Shown here in pieces: positions 1 through 7,265 of a stretch of DNA of 64,000 nt. Origin of the DNA: Arenimonas sp049195245 (GTDB lineage Bacteria; Pseudomonadota; Gammaproteobacteria; Xanthomonadales; Xanthomonadaceae); contig NZ_JBMIRR010000023.1 in NCBI RefSeq assembly GCF_049195245.1, positions 62,001-126,000 of the forward strand, written 5' to 3'. A model generated the notes under the pieces. That model was not told where the DNA came from, made no database searches, and saw only the letters and a program-made list of their open reading frames with translations. The translations under genes were made by a program, and so were the position numbers. Position 1 is the stretch's first letter. Every line of letters begins with the position of its first letter.

Positions 1-1967
1 CCGAGAGCCTGGGCGCGATCGGCGTGGCCGGCCGCGAAGGCCTGGACAACCTGGTCTTCGTCATCAACTGCAACCTGCAGCGCCTGGACGGCCCGGTGCG
101 CGGCAACGGCAAGATCATCCAGGAGCTGGAAGGCAGCTTCCGCGGCGCCGGCTGGAACGTGCTGAAGCTGGTGTGGGGCAGCTACTGGGACCCGCTGCTG
201 GCGCGCGATACCGACGGCAGCCTGAAGAAGCTGATGATGGAAACCGTGGACGGCGAGTACCAGAACTGCAAGGCCTTCGGCGGCGCCTACACGCGCGAGA
301 ACTTCTTCGGCAAGTACGCCCAGACCAAGCAGATGGTCAGCAACCTCAGCGACCAGGACATCAGCCGCCTCAACCGCGGCGGCCACGACCCGCACAAGGT
401 GTACGCGGCCTACCACAGCGCCAGCAACCACACCGGCCAGCCCACCGTCATCCTGGCCAAGACCGTCAAGGGCTACGGCATGGGCAGCTGGGGCGAAAGC
501 CTCAACCCCACCCACCAGACCAAGAAGCTGGACGACAGCGCGGTGAAGGCCTTCCGCGACCGCTTCCAGATTCCGCTCACCGACGACAAGCTGGCCGACG
601 TGCCCTTCTTCCACCCCGGCGAGAAGAGCCCCGAAGTGGAATACCTCAAGTCGCGCCGCGAGAAGCTGGGCGGCTACCTGCCCCAGCGCCGCCGCAAGAC
701 CAGCAAGCAGCTCACCGCGCCCAAGCTGGAAGTGTTCGACCGGTTGCTGAAGAGCACCGGCGAACGCGAGAACAGCACCACCATGAGCTTCGTTCAGGCC
801 CTGAACATCGTGCTGCGCGACAAGCAGGTGGGCCCGCTGTGCGTGCCCATCGTGGCCGACGAAGCGCGCACCTTCGGCATGGAAGGCCTGTTCCGCCAGA
901 TCGGCATCTACGCCCGCGACGGCCAGAAGTACAAGCCGGTGGACGCCGACCAGCTGATGTACTACCGCGAAGACAAGACCGGCCAGGTGCTGGAAGAGGG
1001 CATCACCGAAGCCGGCGCCTTCAGCAGCTGGATGGCCGCGGCCACCAGCTACTCGTCGTCCGACCAGCCGATGCTGCCGTTCTACATCTACTACAGCATG
1101 TTCGGATTCCAGCGCATCGGCGACAGCGCCTGGCAGGCGGCCGACATGCGCGCGCGGGGCTTCCTGCTGGGCGCCACCGCCGGCCGCACGACCTTGAACG
1201 GCGAAGGCCTGCAGCACGAGGACGGCCACAGCCACCTGCTGGCGGGCGCGATCCCGAACTGCAAGGCGTATGACCCGACCTTCGGCTTCGAAGTGGCGGT
1301 GATCCTGCAGCACGGCATGCAGCGGATGCTGGAGGACCAGGTGGATGAGTACTACTACCTGACGCTGATGAACGAGAACTACCCGCACCCGGATATGCCG
1401 GAAGGGGCGGCCGAGGGCATTCTCAAGGGCATGTATCTGCTGAAGGATGCCGGGAAGCCAAAGAAGGGCGAGCTGCGGGTGCAGCTGTTGGGCAGCGGCA
1501 CGATCCTGCGCGAGGCGATTGCCGCGGCGGAGTTGCTGGACAAGGACTTCGGAGTTTCAGCGGATATCTGGAGCTGCCCGAGCTTTACCGAGCTGCGGCG
1601 CGACGGGTTCGAGGTGGAACGCTACAACCGATTCCATCCGGAGGGTGAGCAGAAGAAGGCCTACGTCACTTCCTGCCTGGAGGGCCGCCAAGGCCCTGCG
1701 ATCGCCGCGACGGACTATGTGCGGGCGTTCGCGGATCAGATTCGGGCGTTTGTGCCGATGAAGTACACGGTGTTGGGTACGGATGGATTCGGGCGTTCAG
1801 ACACACGCGCCAACCTGCGTCGTTTCTTCGAGGTCGACCGGTACTACATCGCGCATGCCGCGATTGCGGCGCTGGCAGCAGACGGCAAGATGAATGCCAA
1901 GGATGTGGCGAGGGCGATAAAGAGCTACAAGATTGACACGGATAAACTGAATCCCGTTGCGTTCTAG
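1..1967 (+). CDS. aceE: Pyruvate dehydrogenase E1 component, 3' part
   Basis: This is the C-terminal part, about 655 residues, of the homodimeric E1 subunit. E1 uses thiamine diphosphate to decarboxylate pyruvate and acetylate the lipoyl group of E2 in the cytoplasmic pyruvate dehydrogenase complex. The frame is open from base 3. The stretch NCNLQRLDGPV near the left edge matches the cofactor domain just after the GDGE motif, which lies outside the window. The middle transketolase-like domain and the C-terminal domain follow in order, ending in LNPVAF and TAG. The family is about 890-900 residues long, so roughly a quarter is missing on the left. The last few hundred bases are less GC-biased than the rest, which fits the boundary of the AT-richer island that starts at its stop codon. 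Confidence 0.97.
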   Translation, partial: ESLGAIGVAGREGLDNLVFVINCNLQRLDGPVRGNGKIIQELEGSFRGAGWNVLKLVWGSYWDPLLARDTDGSLKKLMMETVDGEYQNCKAFGGAYTRENFFGKYAQTKQMVSNLSDQDISRLNRGGHDPHKVYAAYHSASNHTGQPTVILAKTVKGYGMGSWGESLNPTHQTKKLDDSAVKAFRDRFQIPLTDDKLADVPFFHPGEKSPEVEYLKSRREKLGGYLPQRRRKTSKQLTAPKLEVFDRLLKSTGERENSTTMSFVQALNIVLRDKQVGPLCVPIVADEARTFGMEGLFRQIGIYARDGQKYKPVDADQLMYYREDKTGQVLEEGITEAGAFSSWMAAATSYSSSDQPMLPFYIYYSMFGFQRIGDSAWQAADMRARGFLLGATAGRTTLNGEGLQHEDGHSHLLAGAIPNCKAYDPTFGFEVAVILQHGMQRMLEDQVDEYYYLTLMNENYPHPDMPEGAAEGILKGMYLLKDAGKPKKGELRVQLLGSGTILREAIAAAELLDKDFGVSADIWSCPSFTELRRDGFEVERYNRFHPEGEQKKAYVTSCLEGRQGPAIAATDYVRAFADQIRAFVPMKYTVLGTDGFGRSDTRANLRRFFEVDRYYIAHAAIAALAADGKMNAKDVARAIKSYKIDTDKLNPVAF

Positions 1968-2773
1968 TGACTGTACCTTACGTAATGCTTTCGAGGGCCA
2001 GTACAGACAGGCTTGGCATAAGACTCCTTCGCGAAGTTGTGGAGGAGCAGGACATTATTGACCTAAACGAATACCGTCATACCTTCTTCTGTTCGTATGA
2101 AAAAATTGTATCGTCGCTCCGCCTTGCTGGATTTCAAGTAGCCGGCAGGCCTGCCAAGTCAACCAAATCAATCGTCGCAAAATTGAAGCGGGAAAGCATC
2201 CGGCTTTCACAAATGCAAGATATGGCGGGCTGTAGAATTGTGGTTGATGATGAGGTTTCTCAAGAATCAGCAATTAATTTCATTATCAGCTCGTTTGGCG
2301 AAGCCCGCGTTGTAGATCGAAGAGAGCGCGCAAGCAACGGATATAGAGCTGTCCATGCGGTTGTACAACTTGCCTCCAGGCACGTGGAAATCCAGGTGCG
2401 TACGGAGCTTCAGCATCTTTGGGCGGAATACTCCGAGAAGCTTGCGGACATGTTGGGCCCCGAGATCAAGTATGGACACGGAAATCCTGAAGCAATCGAG
2501 CTTCTCAGCCAGCTGTCACAGTTTGTTCGGAACTACGATCACATGCAGTCGCGCCTTTCCAAACTCGAGAATGACGCTAGGGAAAATACTTGTACTCGCA
2601 TGAAGCTCGAGCCGTTCTTGACGAAGAAGCAGCGCCGAGAGCTGAATTTCGTTGACAAGAAAGCGCTTGCCGCAAACAAGATGGCAAAATCATCACTGGC
2701 AGATCTCCGGCATAAGATTGTTTCTTTCTTTCAGGGCGACCAGAACGCTAATCTTGCAGAGAAGAAGAAATGA
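1967..2773 (+). CDS. RelA/SpoT-domain nucleotide pyrophosphokinase-like protein
   Basis: The 268-residue protein carries a single RelA/SpoT synthetase-type domain at about residues 60-165, with no hydrolase, TGS or ACT domains. QDMAGCR (D85, R90), GYRAVH (Y127) and EIQVRT (E141) correspond to the family's catalytic and nucleotide-stacking motifs and look intact. Small enzymes of this class make (p)ppGpp; toxic relatives (toxSAS) make (pp)pApp or pyrophosphorylate tRNA CCA ends. The assigned GTG start overlaps the last base of the aceE stop; an ATG at 1985 is an alternative, and neither has a strong ribosome-binding site. The gene overlaps the next small gene by 4 nt, the usual toxin-antitoxin arrangement. 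Base composition is clearly more AT-rich than the core genes, suggesting transfer. The toxin role is inferred from context. Confidence 0.8.
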   Translation: MTVPYVMLSRASTDRLGIRLLREVVEEQDIIDLNEYRHTFFCSYEKIVSSLRLAGFQVAGRPAKSTKSIVAKLKRESIRLSQMQDMAGCRIVVDDEVSQESAINFIISSFGEARVVDRRERASNGYRAVHAVVQLASRHVEIQVRTELQHLWAEYSEKLADMLGPEIKYGHGNPEAIELLSQLSQFVRNYDHMQSRLSKLENDARENTCTRMKLEPFLTKKQRRELNFVDKKALAANKMAKSSLADLRHKIVSFFQGDQNANLAEKKK

Positions 2774-3030
2774 TTTTTCTTCTGGAATACAATCAGGCTC
2801 TAGGCAAGCTAGAGAAGATCGAAACGTTCGATGATGCCAATCGGGAGCAAGCGAATTGCCGGCGCACACTCCTAGAGCTGGAGTTGCTAAGGGCCGGTAT
2901 TAACAACGAGATCGTTATCCTGGACGCGCAAGTCCTCGCGGATTTGCAACGATCCCACGGCCGCTACTTCAGGGCAATTGAGAATCTTCCTGACGGGTGG
3001 CTCGAATCAATTGGTTTCGCGAAAGCGTAG
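2770..3030 (+). CDS. Small protein, candidate antitoxin of the RelA/SpoT gene
   Basis: This 86-residue protein overlaps the end of the RelA/SpoT-domain gene by 4 nt (ATGA), so the two are translationally coupled. It begins IFLLEYNQALGKL, has an acidic, helix-prone middle, and ends with RSHGRYFRAIENL and a short tail. I recognise this only as a recurring small conserved protein type with a hydrophobic LEY start and an (S)HGRYF ending; no enzymatic motif is visible. Position, size, overlap and partner all fit an antitoxin or immunity protein for the upstream enzyme, but it could simply be a cofactor of that enzyme. It is AT-rich like its partner. Confidence 0.7.
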   Translation: MIFLLEYNQALGKLEKIETFDDANREQANCRRTLLELELLRAGINNEIVILDAQVLADLQRSHGRYFRAIENLPDGWLESIGFAKA

Positions 3031-3079
3031 CGACCATCAATCCCCATGCAAGCTCGCCCATCCAAGTGATCAGTGTCAC

Positions 3080-4783
3080 TCAATCTGTTGAATCTATCTC
3101 TTCAGCACTTCGCTCGCCAAGTACATTAAATGCCAACCCCAGCCGATGCAAGAATCTAGCTTCGGCATTCAGAAGTGAACGCTCTCTTTCGTCTATAAAA
3201 TCGTCAACTTCATCATTTCTTAAATGCTGAATTGCCTTCTCAGAAATAAAGTGCGACCTGAGTATGCTCTGGCTTAGATTGGAGTCGTCGAGCTGAGTGA
3301 AGAAAGCACGACTGTTTCTCGGATACCCAGTAGGAAGAATCACTCTGTTTGCCGGGTTAGACACTCTTGGCTTTCTCTCGTTCGGGAAGAAGTAAGGTAT
3401 GTCGCCCAACGACCCGTCCGAGTTGATTGCTTCGGGTGAGATTTCGGTGCCAGTCCGAGGATCCTTCGGCGACCCTTCGGTAAGTTGGACAAGAAGAGAT
3501 GCGCGAATACGGGCTGACCTGCGATCGAAAGACTCCGGGAACGGGCGAATGTCTCTGCCGAAGAAGAAGTTGTCGAACGTGTCGGGTGAGTGTGCGTTGT
3601 CGGCGAAACTGCGCATAACCTTCCCTGCCTGTCGCAGGTCAGTAGTGTTGGCGCCAGCAAACCAACCGTTGAAAGATGTTGCCCAAAACCATTTGATCAG
3701 CAAAAGGCGCTGTGACGCGCTAAATTCACCACTAGAGCGAGAAATTTGGCCGAAGAAGATTGACAGCAATACTGCAATGGATGAATAAGGCAAAAGCCTA
3801 CTGGACGGGAGCCCAATGTCGTCCCTTAGAAATTTTGCGGTGCAAAGAAGAGCTGCTTTGGAGTCAATGACTGACTGCCGCATTTTCTCGTAGGAGTTGC
3901 GGTTAACAATGCGTTCGTAACTTGGTCGAGTGAAATCAAGATCAGCCAAGGCAAGTATGCTCTGAAGAATTACGCGGCGATGCAGGTCGCCCAATCCAAA
4001 TACCCTAAGCTCACCCAAAATCTCGTCAATAGACGCTGCAAGATCAAAATTGCCATCCTGCTCATCGCGGAAAGTCAACGCAGAGATCATCTGGTCCGGG
4101 GTCATGTCGCGCCCCCGTTGGTTGACGCGCGCAAAAATGGTCACTGCGTCATCTAGCGAGCCAGACTTCAAGACAGTCATTGGAACACGGTAGTCGCGAA
4201 TGGCTCTTTGCAGCGTATCTGCGCGATCAAGATAAGTATTGGCCTCGTCAGGAGTGAACTCTTGAGAGTTGAGAATCTCCCGGGTACGTCGCGCAAAATC
4301 AACCGTCCGAAGTACGCTTCTCAACGGTAGATGAAGAAGGGATATTTTGTCTTTGGGCTCGCGAAGGTGTACGAACTGCTCGTTCCTGAGGTCATACGCA
4401 ACCCACCACCGCCAGTCCTCAAGTTTTGACCTAGGGTGGCTTTCCGGCAGGCGCAGGACCCCAAGTAGCGTTGCGAGTCGTTGGTGTCCGTCGACGACAT
4501 AAGACTTGACGATCGGTCCGCTTGACTCAATTTGAATTGGGCCGACATTGTCTAGGCTGGAAATGTCTCGACGTTCTGTCTGCCACACAAGAAGTGACCC
4601 AATCGGATAGCCCTTAAGAACACTGTCGAACAATTGCAGCATGTCATCTGGCGACCATACATACGGGCGCTGAAAACGAGGAATTCGATACTCGCCTGTC
4701 AGGACGCCGTCCATGAGATCGGTGACAACTACAATCTCCGGTTTCGCTGTCGCGGAAGGAAGGATTGACACGATCAAAAGCAC
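3080..4783 (-). CDS. DUF262-domain protein with degenerate HNH tail
   Basis: The 567-residue protein has an N-terminal DUF262 (ParB-like/GmrS-type) domain: IPRFQRPYVWS at about 34-44, GYPIGSLLVW, DGHQR at 98-102 (usually DGQQR) and a FARVNQRG segment. DUF262 proteins act in modification-dependent restriction and other phage defences, often as nucleotide-dependent nucleases. The C-terminus is laid out like the DUF1524 HNH domain that often follows, but the DHIFP-type histidine motif reads IPYFFP, so the nuclease site looks inactivated although the later asparagines (ANRVILP, PRNSR) remain. The GTG at 4783 overlaps the upstream stop by 10 nt; a second GTG at 4771, just after that stop, is equally plausible. 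It is the last gene of a three-gene AT-rich operon. Confidence 0.82.
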   Translation of the reverse strand: MLLIVSILPSATAKPEIVVVTDLMDGVLTGEYRIPRFQRPYVWSPDDMLQLFDSVLKGYPIGSLLVWQTERRDISSLDNVGPIQIESSGPIVKSYVVDGHQRLATLLGVLRLPESHPRSKLEDWRWWVAYDLRNEQFVHLREPKDKISLLHLPLRSVLRTVDFARRTREILNSQEFTPDEANTYLDRADTLQRAIRDYRVPMTVLKSGSLDDAVTIFARVNQRGRDMTPDQMISALTFRDEQDGNFDLAASIDEILGELRVFGLGDLHRRVILQSILALADLDFTRPSYERIVNRNSYEKMRQSVIDSKAALLCTAKFLRDDIGLPSSRLLPYSSIAVLLSIFFGQISRSSGEFSASQRLLLIKWFWATSFNGWFAGANTTDLRQAGKVMRSFADNAHSPDTFDNFFFGRDIRPFPESFDRRSARIRASLLVQLTEGSPKDPRTGTEISPEAINSDGSLGDIPYFFPNERKPRVSNPANRVILPTGYPRNSRAFFTQLDDSNLSQSILRSHFISEKAIQHLRNDEVDDFIDERERSLLNAEARFLHRLGLAFNVLGERSAEEIDSTD

Positions 4784-5808
4784 CCGTAAATGTGATTCAG
4801 CAAGGTCCGAATTTCGGCCGCGTGTTCTGGGTTCGATACAACCTTTTTGGAAGGATCTGGCCTGCGCGCTTCATCAGTATAGACCGAGCTTAGTCCTTTT
4901 CCGAAACCATTAGCCAACTTGGTCCAGTCGGCATCTGGCAGGCTTGAGTACAGCGCGCGCTGTTGGGCTGGATGATGGGGGGATGCAAGGAAGTTAGCTT
5001 TACTTGCGGGTGACTCACTGCCGATCTTGAATCCGCTCTTCATATGGTAGTGACGCTTCTGTACTTCAGTAAGACGATCAAGCGCTTTCACCCGATCCAA
5101 GTCAGCTGCCGAACTGAGCGAGCTTCTAATTACATCAATCGGTATGTAGCTTTCTATTGATCGACTCCTTAACTGATGAACGGAGAGGCAGTATTCGGCC
5201 GCCTCTAGGACCAAGCTCGCATTGGGATTGTCTCCGGGGTAGCTTGAGTCGCTGTCCAGGACCGCCAATGTCCAACACTTGAGCGCGCGGGAGTACTTCT
5301 CATCTCGGCGCGCCCAAACTCCGTGAGACATTATTCTTGCGGCAGATGGTATTAATCCCTTTCCGCCAGCATGTCTGAAGGAAATCCAGCCAGCGCGATA
5401 AGCATCAATGAAACTGGCTAATCCCAATGCTCTTGCCATCCAGAGTAAAAAGGCGCCGTCATTGGCTTCATTTTCGACCACAATGTTCAGCGGCATTGAC
5501 AGAAACGCGATCGCATCGCGTGGATGCAATCTAGTTGTGCGGGAAGTTGTTACGACGGTGCCGCCGCGTCGAGACTCAGCGTCCAGAATCACCGTCGACT
5601 TATCTATATGTGCATCGAACGATCGATTTTTTGACGAAAGGCGGACTAGCTCCGCGGTATTTGTTGGCCTGGAGCTAATCCAAGGGCTTGTCAAAAGGCC
5701 ATCTGGCTCAAAGCAGTGTCTCTTCTCCTCAACAAATAGGGTGATCACGTCGAGCACCGGATACCATAGTGGATCGGAATGTACTGTTTGCTCGACTTGA
5801 ATTCTCAT
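4774..5808 (-). CDS. TOPRIM-like protein of a putative defence operon
   Basis: No close family is recognised for this 344-residue protein, but it shows a TOPRIM-type pattern. NIVVENEAND supplies a Glu at 112 and an Asp at 117. A GGKG turn sits at 148-151, and LAVLDSDSSYPGD gives the D-x-D pair at 185/187. LRSRSIESYIP (213-223) resembles the R-x-IEnYL segment seen in OLD-type and DUF4435 nucleases. About 100 residues precede this core. It overlaps the upstream ATPase gene by 4 nt (ATGA) and the DUF262 gene by 10 nt. ATPase plus TOPRIM partner is the logic of OLD, Gabija and PARIS systems, so a nuclease effector role is inferred. I cannot exclude a catalytically different fold. Confidence 0.7.
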   Translation of the reverse strand: MRIQVEQTVHSDPLWYPVLDVITLFVEEKRHCFEPDGLLTSPWISSRPTNTAELVRLSSKNRSFDAHIDKSTVILDAESRRGGTVVTTSRTTRLHPRDAIAFLSMPLNIVVENEANDGAFLLWMARALGLASFIDAYRAGWISFRHAGGKGLIPSAARIMSHGVWARRDEKYSRALKCWTLAVLDSDSSYPGDNPNASLVLEAAEYCLSVHQLRSRSIESYIPIDVIRSSLSSAADLDRVKALDRLTEVQKRHYHMKSGFKIGSESPASKANFLASPHHPAQQRALYSSLPDADWTKLANGFGKGLSSVYTDEARRPDPSKKVVSNPEHAAEIRTLLNHIYGCF

Positions 5809-7085
5809 GAGTTCTTATCGCGCGTTGCTTTCCGAAGTTCCGTTAAGTCGGAGAAAGCCTCCTCGAAGACACCCGTTGGCCAACTTGATGGGTTTCCCGA
5901 GGTGTCAAATGTGATGACCCGGATCGGGTCGATAACAGTCTCCCCATCAAGCACCTCGACATGACCAACCGATAAGACAATTACTTTGTCCGCAGGAATT
6001 ACCCCCTCCGCGATTCGACGTCTGACCCGCATCACTAGTTGTTCAGAGTGGGTTTCAATGATGCAGATGGCGGGCGAGGGATTGGTCGATGTCGCCGATG
6101 CAACCGCAAGGTCAGCGAGTGCGCCATGAGCGGCTGGGTGAAGATGTAGCTCTGGCTGCTCTACGATCAGTACAGGAGCGGAAAGCCGGCCGTGCTGGAA
6201 GCCAATGTGTTGCACCACTATCGGAAGGCTTTGTGAGAAGCCCGCCCCCGTGTCGGAAAGTGCGACCGGCGTTCGCATGGATATATCCGAGATGCTTATG
6301 CGAGGTTGCTCTCCGGAAACATCGACATCGATAGCGTGGCCCATCGCCGTGGTGAACCATTCACTCACACTTGCGGAAAGTTTGCCCCCTCGGCGTAGCC
6401 GATCGTCGGCCAAGAACTCCAGAGTTTTCTCACCGCGAGCACCAAGTTCTCTCATGTTTTGGTTTGGCACGCGCATTGCCCTGGTACCTTCTGATCGGAA
6501 TGGCCCCAGGTAGGATGGTGAGGAAAGTGCGTCCCGGAACTGCATAAATAGGCGTTCGAGTCGATGGCCAAGTTCCGCACCCACAGTGGTCGGTTCAGGG
6601 AGGAGTCCGCTGAATCGAACTGCTGATACGGTCGTGGTGCCATCGGAAGTCACGCGGTACATCGGTCTTTGGGATGTGAGCTGGGATGGGTCCTCAAGCT
6701 CAATCTGCAGTACCGTCTCGCCCTGCTCCTTAAGTTCGAATTTCTCAATTACTAGAATTTTCAGCTCGCTTATGTGCACAAGTGTTGTTTCGAACTCACT
6801 TCTTGTATGCCCATCATAAAACTCTGCACCTAGTGCAAATGGCAATGCGCTCCTGGCGTGTATTAGGTCCTCGAAGGTAACCGCGTGTTCGACGCCGCCC
6901 GCAAAAAGATCCAGCGGATTATCGGGGTCCGAAGCCAATGCGCGCGAAAGCAATAGGGGTAGTCGCGCCAGCACACTTTTCCCGCTACCGTTTTTTCCAA
7001 TAATTATCGTGATTGGCGCTATCGGTGTTTTGTATCTCTCTTTGAACGCTCTGTAGCGATGACACGTCATAGACACCAACTTCAT
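5805..7085 (-). CDS. AAA ATPase, DUF3696/OLD-like, first gene of putative defence operon
   Basis: This 426-residue RecF/OLD-type ATPase has Walker A GKNGSGKS at 30-37 and a signature-like LSDTGAGFSQ. The Walker B region IVEQPELHLHP is followed by IETHSEQL, the arrangement of AAA_15/AAA_21 proteins. The last 50 residues (VITFDTSG, SSWPTGVFEEAF) resemble the DUF3696 tail. Such ATPases are usually sensors or switches for a nuclease or toxin partner. The start is well supported: AAGGAAA lies 6-8 nt upstream of the ATG. It opens an operon with the TOPRIM-like and DUF262 genes, each overlapping. The leader (7086-7200) is AT-rich and should hold the promoter, but I see no convincing consensus boxes. 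Confidence 0.85.
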   Translation of the reverse strand: MKLVSMTCHRYRAFKERYKTPIAPITIIIGKNGSGKSVLARLPLLLSRALASDPDNPLDLFAGGVEHAVTFEDLIHARSALPFALGAEFYDGHTRSEFETTLVHISELKILVIEKFELKEQGETVLQIELEDPSQLTSQRPMYRVTSDGTTTVSAVRFSGLLPEPTTVGAELGHRLERLFMQFRDALSSPSYLGPFRSEGTRAMRVPNQNMRELGARGEKTLEFLADDRLRRGGKLSASVSEWFTTAMGHAIDVDVSGEQPRISISDISMRTPVALSDTGAGFSQSLPIVVQHIGFQHGRLSAPVLIVEQPELHLHPAAHGALADLAVASATSTNPSPAICIIETHSEQLVMRVRRRIAEGVIPADKVIVLSVGHVEVLDGETVIDPIRVITFDTSGNPSSWPTGVFEEAFSDLTELRKATRDKNS

Positions 7086-7265
7086 ACCGATTTCCTTTAT
7101 TTTTTACACTGGGAGCTCAGGTCTGGCTTTCTGATTGGATGACAAACACCTGTTCTAGATCAAACTCCAGCATCGAAAGTGCGTTTTTCTGCGGGGCGCC
7201 TCGGCCGCGGTAAGCGCCGACACCCGTTCGTTTCGACGATGGTCGCATTTCCCCACACCCAAGAG

